A stretch of DNA of 64,000 nucleotides from JANNSO01 sp964485395 (GCA_964485395.1 CAZAJF010000012.1:1-64000); one strand, 5' to 3'; shown: positions 44,355 to 53,009, numbered from the stretch's first letter. Numbers and translations: made by a program. Notes: generated by a model not told the origin, from the sequence alone.

Positions 44355-45953
44355 CTAGAGGCTGCACGCCAGAAAGCGCGGCGCCTTGCGCGCCTTGAGC
44401 GCAGATTCCAGCGCAAAAGCCAGATTGATGAGCCGGCCTTCGCTCCATGCCGTTCCGATAAACGACACGCCGATGGGCAGGCCATGGTACCAGCCCGCAG
44501 GTATCGTTATGGAAGGATAACCTGCCACCGCCGCAGGTGCGGAGCTGCCCGAGTCGATGCTGTCGCCGTTCACGAGGTCGATCATGGGAGCGGGTCCGTT
44601 GGAAAGCACAAGCAGGGCATCCAATCCGTTTGCCGCCAGCGCCGCGTCGATGCCCTTGGCGCGCGTGCGATCCTGATTTCCCTCAAGGGCGTCGCGATAC
44701 GCTTTTTCCGTAAGAGGCCCCATCGATGCCGCCTTTTCGATCAATTCCTGCCCGAAATACGGCATCTCCCTACTCGCGTTTTTTTTGTTGAACTCGATAA
44801 GCTCGTCCAAGGTCTTCACGGCGGCCCCGGGCCGCGCGGCTAGATATGCCTCCAAATCGGCCTTGAACTCGTGCAGTAAAACGGTAAACTCATCTTCACC
44901 AATTTCCGCTGCATGGGGCAGATCGACGGGATCAAGCACCACCGTGCCTTCCGCTTTCAAAGCTTCGATTACGCCGGTCAGTACAGGTTCAAGCTCCGGC
45001 CTGAAATTGAAGCTTGGGTCGCGGACGATTCCGATATGGGCGCCACGCAATCCACCCGGTTTCAGGAAGGAGGCATAGTCGGTAAAAGTCTTGAATCCCG
45101 GGATACCGGAGGATTCCATCGTGGCCGGATCCGAAGAATCCGCTCCGGTCATGGCTCCCAGAAGCAAGGCAAGATCGCTTACGCTTCTGGCCATGGGACC
45201 GGCCGTATCCTGCGAGTGCGCGATGGGAATGATGCCGCTACGGCTCACGAGGCCTATCGTAGGCTTCATGCCTACGATACCGCACATCGAGGCTGGAGAA
45301 AGGATGGAACCGTCGGTTTCCGTGCCCACCGAGACGGCCGTCAAATTGGCGGAAACCGCGACTGCCGAACCCGAGCTGGAACCTGAGGGAGTCCTGTCCA
45401 GAAAATAAGGATTCCGGGTCTGTCCGCCGCGTCCGCTCCATCCGCTGGACGATTTGGTGGAACGGAAATTCGCCCATTCGCTCAAGTTTGCCTTGCCGAG
45501 GATTACCGCGCCGGCGCTCCTGAGACGCTCCACGATAAAAGCGTCGCGCACCGGTTTTGAGCCCAGGAGCGCGAGCGACCCGGCGCTGGTGTCCATGGAA
45601 TCGGCAGTGTCGATATTGTCCTTGAGCAGCACGGGAATGCCGTGCATCGGACCGCGCACGCCTTTTTCCTTGCGCTCGCGATCCAAGGCCCGGGCGATGG
45701 CGACGGCGTCGGGATTGATCTGCAAGACTGAATTCAATTTGCCTTCTCCGCTGTCCAAGGCCGCTATTCGCCGTATGTACAGTTTTACGATGCTCTCCGA
45801 ACTGAATTTTCCGGAGGCCATCAACGACTGAAGGTCGGAGATTGAAGCTTCCGCGAGAGGGAATTTTACTTTACCGAGCGAAAAACAGGACCTCCGGAAA
45901 ATCCCGGCCATGCCGGCAGTCTGGGGTGCTGAAGATACTGTATCGAGAGCCAT
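44355..45953 (-). CDS. Amidase (amidase-signature family)
   Basis: 532 residues. The Ser-cisSer-Lys triad is visible: Lys in GIPVLLKDNID, cis-Ser in the Gly-Ser-rich TPSGSSSGSAVAVS, and nucleophile Ser in GTETDGSILSPAS. It hydrolyses amides; the substrate range is broad. GGAGGAA precedes the ATG. It is slightly longer than typical GatA and no gatB/gatC is near, so it is not the tRNA amidotransferase. Confidence 0.87.
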   Translation of the reverse strand: MALDTVSSAPQTAGMAGIFRRSCFSLGKVKFPLAEASISDLQSLMASGKFSSESIVKLYIRRIAALDSGEGKLNSVLQINPDAVAIARALDRERKEKGVRGPMHGIPVLLKDNIDTADSMDTSAGSLALLGSKPVRDAFIVERLRSAGAVILGKANLSEWANFRSTKSSSGWSGRGGQTRNPYFLDRTPSGSSSGSAVAVSANLTAVSVGTETDGSILSPASMCGIVGMKPTIGLVSRSGIIPIAHSQDTAGPMARSVSDLALLLGAMTGADSSDPATMESSGIPGFKTFTDYASFLKPGGLRGAHIGIVRDPSFNFRPELEPVLTGVIEALKAEGTVVLDPVDLPHAAEIGEDEFTVLLHEFKADLEAYLAARPGAAVKTLDELIEFNKKNASREMPYFGQELIEKAASMGPLTEKAYRDALEGNQDRTRAKGIDAALAANGLDALLVLSNGPAPMIDLVNGDSIDSGSSAPAAVAGYPSITIPAGWYHGLPIGVSFIGTAWSEGRLINLAFALESALKARKAPRFLACSL

Positions 45954-46063
45954 CGGGTTCCTCCGGAATTCGATTAATCAATGCGATTGGGTTTGGTCCA
46001 TAGTAACCGCCCGGACGATTTTGTCAAAGAGATTCCGGAAAAGGCCCTGGTCAGATTTTTCGC

Positions 46064-46093
46064 TTGCAAAATTCCAAGGTGATGCAATACTGT
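46064..46093 (+). promoter_or_regulatory. Leaderless promoter of the 46100 gene
   Basis: TTGCAA (46064-46069), 18-nt spacer, TACTGT (46088-46093), then 6 nt to the ATG at 46100, so +1 coincides with its A. Confidence 0.5.
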
Positions 46094-46099
46094 ACTTTC

Positions 46100-47095
46100 A
46101 TGAGTGACATACCGCAAAGCACGCCGGAATATCCGGCTTGGGTCCGCTTCCGATCATTGGTGGACCTGGATGGAGCGAACCTCGATTCTCCGGAAGCCGC
46201 TCATGCGCGCGAAGCCATGGAACGGACGCCCCAATTGACGGCGCTGCTCGCCGATATCGCCGATTGGCCCGGCGTCGTGCTCAACAGCCACAAGAGCGCG
46301 CAGCAGACATTTCACAGCTTGAGCTTTGCCGCCGAGCTTGGAGTGTCCGCGAAACATCCGGCGATAGCCATGGCCTTGGAACGGATACTCTCGCGGATGC
46401 AGTCCGACGGTCTACCCCGGCTACCCATGACCTACCCCGTCCATTTTGGCGGAACGGGAACCGAGACCTGGAGTTGGGCGCTCTGCGACGCGCCCATAAT
46501 TCTCAAGGCTCTCGTGCGTTTCGGGCTTGGCGGCGAAAAAAAAGTCCAGGCGGGAGTCGATAGTATTTTTTCTCTTTCCCAGCCCTTCGGTTGGCCCTGC
46601 GCCGTGGCTCCCGAGCTCGGTACGTTCCGCGGTCCCGGAAAAAAAACCGACCCATGCCCCTATGCGACGCTTGTCTCGCTCGACTTGGCCGCAGCCTGCA
46701 TGGAGTCGCCCCAGGGACCCGCGAGCTGGAAAAAATCGGGCAAAAGCACGGCTGTACTCGCGGGCATCGAGGCGTTGTTGACGTGCTGGGAAAGAAGCCG
46801 CGAATGGCATCCATATATTTTCTATGCCGGCGACGATTTTCGCAAGCTTAAGGCTCCGCTCCTGTGGTACGACATCCTGCACGTCGCGGACACCCTGTCG
46901 CGTTTCGAGGCGGCGAGAACCGATCCGCGTTTCGCTCAGATAATCGGGACGATCCTCGAAAAAAAACGCGGAGACGGAAGCTACATGGCCGAGTCGGTGT
47001 ATCAACCTTACAAGAATTGGGATTTCGGACAGAAAAAAAAACCTTCTCCCTGGATCGAGTTTCTCGTGCGGCGCATAGAGCGACGCATGAGATAA
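46100..47095 (+). CDS. Hypothetical protein, helical toroid-like
   Basis: 331 residues, helical, no signal peptide. No family is confidently recognised. Repeated helical segments with aromatic and Gly-Gly pieces (VHFGGTGTETWSWALCDAPIILKALVRFGLG; ATLVSLDLAAACMES; APLLWYDILHVADTLSRF) resemble alpha/alpha toroids of the prenyltransferase/squalene-cyclase type. The start at MSDIPQ is supported by the promoter spacing. The C-terminus ends IERRMR. Confidence 0.6.
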   Translation: MSDIPQSTPEYPAWVRFRSLVDLDGANLDSPEAAHAREAMERTPQLTALLADIADWPGVVLNSHKSAQQTFHSLSFAAELGVSAKHPAIAMALERILSRMQSDGLPRLPMTYPVHFGGTGTETWSWALCDAPIILKALVRFGLGGEKKVQAGVDSIFSLSQPFGWPCAVAPELGTFRGPGKKTDPCPYATLVSLDLAAACMESPQGPASWKKSGKSTAVLAGIEALLTCWERSREWHPYIFYAGDDFRKLKAPLLWYDILHVADTLSRFEAARTDPRFAQIIGTILEKKRGDGSYMAESVYQPYKNWDFGQKKKPSPWIEFLVRRIERRMR

Positions 47096-47097
47096 AA

Positions 47098-47128
47098 ACG
47101 GCGGCGGGTGTGCATTCCCCGCCGCCGT
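47098..47128 (-). terminator. tyrS terminator
   Basis: ACGGCGGCGGG and CCCGCCGCCGT form a perfect 11-bp stem with a 9-nt loop, followed on the minus strand by five T residues, 5 nt after the tyrS stop. It may also stop the convergent hypothetical gene. Confidence 0.8.
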
Positions 47129-47132
47129 GCCT

Positions 47133-48371
47133 TCAACACCCGAATCCGCTCGGCCCCGACGGGCAATCTCCGGCGAGTTTTCCCAACCGAATCCTGAAAA
47201 ATCGCCGCCGGCCGAGTTTCAGGCGCAACAGGCTTCCACCGGCCAAGACGATCCGCTCATTGGCCGACTCAAGCCTCACGCCGTTGATTTCCACCCCGCC
47301 TCCTTCGATGAGCCGGCGCAGCTCGCTTCGGGAAACCGCCGGATCGAGATGCGCAAGCAGGTCGAGCGCAGTCCAGGTCGCTTGCCAAAACTCCACGACC
47401 GGCGCGTCTTCGGGAAATTCCTTGCCGCCGATTATAGAGAGGAACCACGCGGCCTCTTTCGCCGCCGCTTGCTTTCCATGCAGCCTCGCGACGATGGCAC
47501 CGGCAAGCTGCAGCTTCGCGTCCCGTGGGTTGCAGCGATCCGCGGCCAAAGCCTCGGCGATCTCCGCCACCGCCGATGTCGGAAGCTGCGTGTACACCTC
47601 GAGCCATTGAACGATGAGATCATCCGGCAGCGACATGACCTTCCCGAACATGTCGCGGGGGCCATCGTCGAGCGACACGAAATTATTGAGGCTCTTCGAT
47701 TGCTTGCGCACTCCGTCCAGCCCCGGAGTTATGCGGGAAGTAATAATTACCTGAGGCTTCTGCCCCGACCGTTCCTGAAAGAATCTGCCCATTGATTCGT
47801 TGAACAGTTGATCCGAGCCCACGATGGTCAGGTCCGACCCGAGTTCCACGGAATCCCATCCCTGAAGCACCGGATAGACGAGTTCATGCGTGCGCACCTC
47901 GCCGCCGCCTTCCAGCCTGGAACGGAACATGTCGCGGGACAGCAGCTTGGCGACCGTCACCGAGCCGAGCAGCTCCAGGAAAACCGACAGCGGCTTCGCG
48001 TCCCACCAGGAAGCGTTGCGACGCACCTCGAACACCGAAGGATCGTCCGTTATAAGAATTTTACCCACTTGACGGATAAAGGACTCGGCGTCCCCCTCGA
48101 TATCGGCCCGCGTTCGCCGTTTCCTGGCATCGGTCCTTCCCGTCGGATCGCCTATCAATGTCGTAAAATCGCCGATGAGGAACTGGACCGAGTGTCCGCG
48201 CTCCTGCATCTCCCTCATCATCCATAGATTCACCGCGTGGCCCAGGTGCAGGAACGGCGCGGTGACGTCGGCCCCGAACTTAACCTTGAGCTTTCGCCCG
48301 GTTCCTAGAAGCGCGCGGAATTCCTCCATGCTTACTACGTCGTCCGTGGTCCGCGCGAACGCGTCGATCAA
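47133..48371 (-). CDS. tyrS: Tyrosyl-tRNA synthetase
   Basis: 412 residues. The class I HIGH-type motif is APFLHLGHAV and the KMSKS-type motif is KQSKSLNN, with QGWDSVELGSDLTIVGSDQLFN in the tyrosine pocket. A C-terminal S4-like RNA-binding domain follows (SRSELRRLIEGGGVEINGVRL). The only usable start in frame is TTG at 48371, without its own Shine-Dalgarno at proper spacing. A 7-codon ORF with a strong ribosome-binding site ends over this TTG. Expression appears controlled by the leader peptide and terminator at 48407-48528. Confidence 0.93.
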   Translation of the reverse strand: MIDAFARTTDDVVSMEEFRALLGTGRKLKVKFGADVTAPFLHLGHAVNLWMMREMQERGHSVQFLIGDFTTLIGDPTGRTDARKRRTRADIEGDAESFIRQVGKILITDDPSVFEVRRNASWWDAKPLSVFLELLGSVTVAKLLSRDMFRSRLEGGGEVRTHELVYPVLQGWDSVELGSDLTIVGSDQLFNESMGRFFQERSGQKPQVIITSRITPGLDGVRKQSKSLNNFVSLDDGPRDMFGKVMSLPDDLIVQWLEVYTQLPTSAVAEIAEALAADRCNPRDAKLQLAGAIVARLHGKQAAAKEAAWFLSIIGGKEFPEDAPVVEFWQATWTALDLLAHLDPAVSRSELRRLIEGGGVEINGVRLESANERIVLAGGSLLRLKLGRRRFFRIRLGKLAGDCPSGPSGFGC

Positions 48372-48391
48372 GCCTTCGTTGCATACCCCAT
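48368..48391 (-). CDS. Seven-codon mini-ORF feeding the tyrS start
   Basis: GGGAGG (48404-48399) is 7 nt before ATG at 48391, encoding MGYATKA and stopping with TGA that overlaps the tyrS TTG as TTGA. This suggests translational re-initiation. An alternative is a one-base assembly error joining the ATG to the tyrS frame. Confidence 0.4.
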   Translation of the reverse strand: MGYATKA

Positions 48392-48406
48392 GTCGATACC
48401 TCCCAT

Positions 48407-48439
48407 AAAAAAAAACGGCCCCCGATTTTTCGAGGGCCG
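48407..48439 (-). terminator. Attenuator terminator in the tyrS leader
   Basis: CGGCCCTCGA and TCGGGGGCCG form a 10-bp stem (one G-U) with an AAAA loop, followed by nine T residues that end directly before ATGGGAGG, the tyrS translation-initiation region. A terminator between promoter and gene indicates transcription attenuation. Confidence 0.88.
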
Positions 48440-48465
48440 GTACGTCACCATACGGTAAAGTTCCA

Positions 48466-48528
48466 CTACTCCCGAAGCTTTGAGTAAAGTGAGTAGTAAT
48501 AATAATTCTTCCGCTTCAGGATGGTCAT
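48466..48528 (-). CDS. tyrS leader peptide, 20 aa, tyrosine-rich
   Basis: ATG at 48528 to TAG at 48466. Residues 9-12 are four consecutive Tyr codons (TAT TAT TAC TAC) and residue 15 is another Tyr; the peptide starts MTILKRKN. It lies between a strong promoter and a terminator ahead of tyrosyl-tRNA synthetase, exactly where a ribosome-mediated attenuator peptide should be. No Shine-Dalgarno exists: the predicted +1 is the A of its ATG. The codons after the Tyr run contain TTCGGG (48476-48471), which can pair with CTCGAA (48434-48429) in the terminator 5' arm. Confidence 0.8.
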   Translation of the reverse strand: MTILKRKNYYYYSLYSKLRE

Positions 48529-48534
48529 GGAGTA

Positions 48535-48563
48535 AATATACATTCATACCGGCGCCCGGTCAA
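48535..48563 (-). promoter_or_regulatory. tyrS leader promoter
   Basis: Minus strand TTGACC (48563-48558), exactly 17-nt spacer, TATATT (48540-48535), then TACTCC and the leader-peptide ATG. The canonical +1 is the A of ATG. Confidence 0.8.
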
Positions 48564-48646
48564 GTATCCTCGCCTCCGCTTGTTTAAAAGGCTTCTAATA
48601 TTGTACAACAATGGGTATACAGTACTTATTTTCAGTGGAGGTTCAT

Positions 48647-49126
48647 ATGAGTTCCTGTCCTTGCGGTTCCGGCCGAGAGTTTTCCGCCTGCTGCCAACCC
48701 ATCATCAAAGGCATCGTCCCCGCCCCTACGGCCGAGGCGCTCATGCGCTCCCGCTACTCGGCCTACGCTACCGGCGCGGTGGAATACGTGATGAAAAGCT
48801 GCGTCAAGGATGAAAACATCGACGAAGACGCGACCCGACGCTGGAGCGAAGGCGCACGGTGGGAAAGCCTGTCGATTCTCCGCAGCGAGAAGGGCGGCGC
48901 ATCGGACAGCGAGGGCATCGTTGAATTCATAGCCCGCTACACCATGGACGGCATGAAGGATGAACATCACGAAACAGCCAAATTCACCAAGAAAGACGGT
49001 GAATGGCTCTATGAATCAGGCGATGTAAAACCTACCACGGTTGTTCGCGCCGCTCCTAAAGTAGGCAGGAACGATCCTTGCCCTTGCGGCAGCGGTAAAA
49101 AATACAAGCAATGCTGCGGAAAATAA
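48647..49126 (+). CDS. YchJ-like protein with two SEC-C motifs
   Basis: 159 residues. The N-terminal SEC-C motif CPCGSGREFSACC, the central NTF2-like YchJ domain (AEALMRSRYSAYATGAVEYVMKS) and the C-terminal SEC-C NDPCPCGSGKKYKQCCG are all intact; SEC-C binds zinc as in SecA tails. The precise role is unknown. TGGAGG precedes the ATG at 48647. Confidence 0.88.
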   Translation: MSSCPCGSGREFSACCQPIIKGIVPAPTAEALMRSRYSAYATGAVEYVMKSCVKDENIDEDATRRWSEGARWESLSILRSEKGGASDSEGIVEFIARYTMDGMKDEHHETAKFTKKDGEWLYESGDVKPTTVVRAAPKVGRNDPCPCGSGKKYKQCCGK

Positions 49127-49198
49127 GCGCCTTTCTTCTATATATATGATACTATCGGTTTGCCAGCGTAAATGCGATTACAGGGGAGCCGCTCCGCA

Positions 49199-51142
49199 AT
49201 GACAAAAACTTTATTGAAACTGAAATACTGTTTTTTCCTGCTGCTCATTTCGCTTCCATTGAGCGGACAGAGCCAAGGCCTGCTCTCCAATGTAATTCCA
49301 TTCGCGAAGGGACAAACCGTCCGCGTAGTATGCGACAATAATTACCCGCCGTATGCCTTTCTCGATAAAAGCGGAGAATTGCAGGGAATCGTCGTGGATC
49401 AGTGGCATGCCTGGGAATCCGTAACGGGCATGCGAGTGGATCTTAAAGGCATGGAATGGAGTCTCGCCCAGAAGGAGATGGCCGAAGGTCGGTCCGATGT
49501 CATCGACACCATCTTCAAGACACCCGTCCGAGAGGAAACTCTTTTATTTTCACAGCCGTACGCCACGCTCGAAGTACCCGTTTTCTTCCACGAGAGCATT
49601 TCAGGCATAGCCACCATCGGGGATTTGACCGGATTCAACATCGCGGTCAAAAAAGGGGATGCTTGCATCGACATACTGCTTTTCAATGGAATTGACACGC
49701 TCATTGAATATCCAAGCTACGAGGCGATCATAGCCGCGGCGGCCGCGGGCATAGAAAAAGTATTCTGCATCGACCAGGACCCCGCTCAGTATTATCTGGC
49801 CAAAGCCGGAATAAGCGCGCAATATCGCTTCGCCCTCAACCTCTATACAGGCTACTTCCATCGAGCCGTCCCCAAAAACAACCCTATCCTCATGCGGCAG
49901 ATAGATGCCGGATTCGCCCTGATCCCGGAGGCGGAATACAATAAGATAGACCAGCGCTGGCATGGCAAGGCTCTCAAGACGACCATAAATCCTAAACTTG
50001 TCATGGCCATCAGCCTTATCGCGGGAATCGTGCTTGCCATAGCCTTCGGAGCGATAATCATCGCAGGCATCCTGAAAAAAAAGGTTACGGAAAAGACGGC
50101 GGAACTCGCCAGCACGATCTCGGAGCTCAAGGAAAGCGAGGCAAAAACCAACGCGATCCTCGAAGCCCAACCCGACTTGCTGGTTGTGATGGATGGCACG
50201 TCGAAATTCCTCGAGATCATGGCGGTCAACAACCAACAAATCGCCGTAAAGCCGGAGAACCTCCTGGGCAAGACCATCGAGGAAATCTTCAATAATGAAA
50301 AACTAACGGAAGACAACAGGAAGGCCGTCCAGGCGGCTTTGCGCGAGGGCGGCGTGCATATCGTGGAATACTCTCTGCCTTACGCGGACGGCATCCATTA
50401 CTTCGAGTCCCGGATAGTCAGGCTCGACGACGCGAAGGTGCTGAGCATCGCGCGCGACGTAACGGCGGCCAGGACAAACGAGATAATCCTCCGGGGTTCC
50501 CTGCAGGAAAAGGAAGCCTTGCTGCGGGAAATCCACCATCGCGTTAAAAACAATTTACAAATAGTATCAAGCCTGCTCTCCCTGCAGGCGGGCAGGTTCC
50601 AGAACGAATTCGACCGCGACCTGTTCACGGAAAGCCAAAGCCGTATCAGGGCCATGGCCCAGGTCCACGAAAGGCTTTACAACTCCCGCGATTTCAGCTT
50701 CATCTCGGCCAAAGATTACGTCCATGATTTAATAAAGGAAATTTCTAACACCTGGTACAACGAGAGCCTGTATATCAATATCGAGATAGATACCGGAGAA
50801 ATATCCTTCGAGCTCGACAAGGCGGTCTCCATCGGGCTTATCCTGAACGAGCTGATAACCAACGCCTATAAGTACGCGTTTACGGACGGGCAGGACAACA
50901 CGCTCTGGATACACATAGAGCAAACCGTTAAAGAAGATTTAATATTAACTATCCGCGACAACGGCAAAGGCATGCCTTCGGGCTTCAATCCGGAAAAATC
51001 CGGCGGCATGGGCTTTACAATCATACGGGCCCTTTGCGACCAGCTGCATGCGACGATGAGCATGAACCCCTCGTCCGACGGCAAGCCCGTATCGGCGGGA
51101 ACGGAAATATCCATCAGCGTTCCGCACCATCATCAAGCCTGA
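49199..51142 (+). CDS. Sensor histidine kinase with fused periplasmic binding domain (SBP_bac_3-PAS-HisKA_2)
   Basis: About 647 residues. Signal peptide (YCFFLLLISLPLSGQS), then an extracellular solute-binding family 3 domain at about 35-260 (VRVVCDNNYPPYAFLDKSGELQGIVVDQWHAWE; LTGFNIAVKKGDACIDILL). A TM helix (LVMAISLIAGIVLAIAFGAIIIAG) follows, then PAS and HisKA_2 with EIHHRVKNNLQIVSSLLSLQ, and an ATPase with ILNELITNAYKYAF and DNGKGMP. It probably senses an amino acid or similar ligand directly. No response regulator is adjacent. AGGGGAG lies 10 nt before the ATG at 49199. Confidence 0.9.
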   Translation: MTKTLLKLKYCFFLLLISLPLSGQSQGLLSNVIPFAKGQTVRVVCDNNYPPYAFLDKSGELQGIVVDQWHAWESVTGMRVDLKGMEWSLAQKEMAEGRSDVIDTIFKTPVREETLLFSQPYATLEVPVFFHESISGIATIGDLTGFNIAVKKGDACIDILLFNGIDTLIEYPSYEAIIAAAAAGIEKVFCIDQDPAQYYLAKAGISAQYRFALNLYTGYFHRAVPKNNPILMRQIDAGFALIPEAEYNKIDQRWHGKALKTTINPKLVMAISLIAGIVLAIAFGAIIIAGILKKKVTEKTAELASTISELKESEAKTNAILEAQPDLLVVMDGTSKFLEIMAVNNQQIAVKPENLLGKTIEEIFNNEKLTEDNRKAVQAALREGGVHIVEYSLPYADGIHYFESRIVRLDDAKVLSIARDVTAARTNEIILRGSLQEKEALLREIHHRVKNNLQIVSSLLSLQAGRFQNEFDRDLFTESQSRIRAMAQVHERLYNSRDFSFISAKDYVHDLIKEISNTWYNESLYINIEIDTGEISFELDKAVSIGLILNELITNAYKYAFTDGQDNTLWIHIEQTVKEDLILTIRDNGKGMPSGFNPEKSGGMGFTIIRALCDQLHATMSMNPSSDGKPVSAGTEISISVPHHHQA

Positions 51143-51160
51143 TTCCCGATGCGAACAAAA

Positions 51161-51200
51161 AAATCGGCCCGGAAAACCTTTGTTTTCCTGGCCGATTTTT
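51161..51200. terminator. Bidirectional terminator between kinase and HU genes
   Basis: AAATCGGCC pairs with GGCCGATTT and, after one mismatch, GGAAAAC pairs with GTTTTCC; A- and T-runs lie on both sides. It serves the kinase (plus strand) and HU (minus strand). Confidence 0.85.
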
Positions 51201-51230
51201 ATATAACGATCTTTTCCAGGACAGCGAGGG

Positions 51231-51719
51231 CTATTCGTTCTTGAGCTTCGCCTTAAGAATGGATTCCTTGAAAGATTTGTTGAAGTTGAACTTGGGTACC
51301 TTGGTTGCTTTCTTCGCGGCAATCTTGATGGCTTCGCCTGTCAGGGGATTCCTGCCCAATCGCGCCTTGGTTGCCGGCTTGATCTTCACGAAAAGCTTGC
51401 CCATGTTTCCTACCGGAACGCGCTCGCCCGCCATTACGCCGGACTCAACGAGGTGGAACACGCTGTCAAGAAGGTCTTTCGCGTCTTTTTTGCTGATGTC
51501 CCTGAGATCCGCTATGTACGTGGTCATTGAGGCGACGGTGAATTTTTCTGGTAAGGAAATCTTCTTGTCCTTCTTGGGCTCAACGGCTTTTTTTACGGCT
51601 TCTTTTTTTGCTGCGGGTTTGGCGCTCGCCTTTTTCACGGCAGCGGGTTTCTTGGCGGCGTCAACTTTTTTCGCTGCGCCTACTACGGTTTTTTTCTCGT
51701 CTTTCTTGATGGTGGCCAT
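51231..51719 (-). CDS. HU-family DNA-binding protein with Lys/Ala N-terminal extension
   Basis: 162 residues. Residues 1-60 are a Lys/Ala-rich H1-like tail (KKVDAAKKPAAVKKASAKPAAKKEAVKK). The HU/IHF fold follows (MTTYIADLRDISKKDAKDLLDSVFHLVESGVMAGERVPVGNMGKLFVKIKPATKARLGRNPLTGEAIKIAAKKATKVPKF), with NPLTGE near the DNA-binding arm. It packs the nucleoid. Preceded by AAAGGAA and a consensus-like promoter. Confidence 0.93.
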   Translation of the reverse strand: MATIKKDEKKTVVGAAKKVDAAKKPAAVKKASAKPAAKKEAVKKAVEPKKDKKISLPEKFTVASMTTYIADLRDISKKDAKDLLDSVFHLVESGVMAGERVPVGNMGKLFVKIKPATKARLGRNPLTGEAIKIAAKKATKVPKFNFNKSFKESILKAKLKNE

Positions 51720-51752
51720 AGAATTTCCTTTCGCTTGTAAAGCTTTACTGCA

Positions 51753-51781
51753 ATAATACGTGTATTTTTCATAATGAGCAA
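51753..51781 (-). promoter_or_regulatory. HU promoter
   Basis: Minus strand TTGCTC (51781-51776), 17-nt spacer, TATTAT (51758-51753); leader about 27 nt with a Shine-Dalgarno. Confidence 0.7.
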
Positions 51782-52048
51782 GCGAAGAATTTCAAAAACC
51801 CCATGTTTTCATTGAAAAAACGAGCTTTTTTCCATTTTGCCGAAACATTCCCCCGCGCAAAAGCCCCGCAGCAGGGCGCGCGCGCATTTTTAGCGACGGA
51901 GGCCGCAGCCCCGAAACCATTGGCCCGAGTCCCTCGGCGCGCCTGCCGGTCCTTTCCCGAGCCGTCGTAAAAATCGGCTTGCCGAGGCAGGCAAGCATGC
52001 CGTCCACGCCAACGGCATTATAAAAAATTGCAGGACGGCGGCACCCCG
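51782..52048. other. Intergenic region between HU promoter and DUF2087 gene
   Basis: Contains a terminator-like hairpin at 51977-51996 (GCTTGCC/GGCAAGC), followed on the minus strand by ATTTTTA, placed to end the DUF2087 gene. No gene is seen in the remainder. Confidence 0.6.
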
Positions 52049-52795
52049 CTATTCCCGTTCATAGATGCTGCCTTCGGCGTTCCGGACTATAAAATGGTAA
52101 TCGACGAGACATCGGCGCAACAGCGCATGATCTTCGTTGACCCCTTGAAGCAGCGACCTTACCTGGGCGTCGCTGTATCGGACTCCCTTTTCAAAAAGCA
52201 GCGCGATCCTCCGAAGGGTTACCAGCTTGTGTTTTTCTTTTTGGGGAATCCTGACCAGGGAACCGTCCGGACGGAAATATTTAGCCTCTATCTCGGAAGC
52301 CTCATCTTGCGTGACGTCGATCCGGTCATCCCGCACGGGCATCGCGGGACCATAATCGATGAACTTTCGCCCATCCGACAATCTACCCTCAAGCATATTC
52401 ATCACGGCGAGGAAGACCCGCGCCTGCCCCGCCTTGATCCGCAAATTCCGCCGATGGGCGCGAACGGTTGACAGCGCCTTGTCACCTAGCGACTCCGCGA
52501 TCTCGATATCCGACTTACCGTTAAAAAGCCCGCGAATTACTTTTTCCTGGACCTCGCTCAGCCCGCTGGCGTCCTGGCCTAGCTGCAAAAGGCTTTCAAA
52601 TACTCCACCGTGCTTTTCTCCAAGATGAATCTTTACGGCGGTTTTAGCGTCGAAGTAATTCCCATCCTGACCGTACAGGCGGCCTTTCTCGAACCGCATA
52701 CCGCAAAAAATGCAGACTCTCGCCTTGTCGACGGGATCTTTCGACCAACCATGCTTCAAATCCCCGAAGCTTAGGGTTTCCGTTGTGCTATTCAT
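52049..52795 (-). CDS. DUF2087-domain regulator with LuxR-type HTH
   Basis: 248 residues. The N-terminal cysteine pair VCIFCGMRF could bind metal. A LuxR-like HTH lies at about 95-135 (LSEVQEKVIRGLFNGKSDIEIAESLGDKALSTVRAHRRNLRIK). The C-terminal DUF2087 has YFRPDGSLVRIPQKEKHKLVTLRRIALLFEKGVRYSDAQVRSLL and EDHALLRRCLVDYHFIVRNAEGSIYER. DUF2087 is usually a C-terminal extension of regulators. Promoter spacing suggests a leaderless mRNA. Confidence 0.8.
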   Translation of the reverse strand: MNSTTETLSFGDLKHGWSKDPVDKARVCIFCGMRFEKGRLYGQDGNYFDAKTAVKIHLGEKHGGVFESLLQLGQDASGLSEVQEKVIRGLFNGKSDIEIAESLGDKALSTVRAHRRNLRIKAGQARVFLAVMNMLEGRLSDGRKFIDYGPAMPVRDDRIDVTQDEASEIEAKYFRPDGSLVRIPQKEKHKLVTLRRIALLFEKGVRYSDAQVRSLLQGVNEDHALLRRCLVDYHFIVRNAEGSIYERE

Positions 52796-52803
52796 GGAAT
52801 AGC

Positions 52804-52832
52804 AGAATAAGAGTATTTTAAAAAAATGTCAA
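52804..52832 (-). promoter_or_regulatory. Leaderless promoter of the DUF2087 gene
   Basis: Minus strand TTGACA (52832-52827), 17-nt spacer, TATTCT (52809-52804), then 8 nt to the ATG. The surrounding DNA (52796-52920) is strongly AT-rich. Confidence 0.65.
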
Positions 52833-53009
52833 CATATTATTTTTTTGATTATATATCAATAAACAAATATCCAAGTTGATTAATAAATATCAGATAACAT
52901 AAGATTTTTAGGTTATCGATCCTTGCCGCTCCCGGAATCTTATTTTAAAACCGTGGCGCCGCAGCGGTTTTCATGCTAGCGACGGCACCACGTTCGATAC
53001 GATGTATTT

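Noticed and set aside
44355..45953. GatA subunit of tRNA amidotransferase
   Set aside because: Amidase signature is present but gatB/gatC are absent and the N-terminus and length differ from GatA.
48407..48528. T-box riboswitch upstream of tyrS
   Set aside because: The conserved T-box core is not present (only a loose GTGGAAC), whereas a Tyr-rich leader ORF is; attenuation by a leader peptide fits better.
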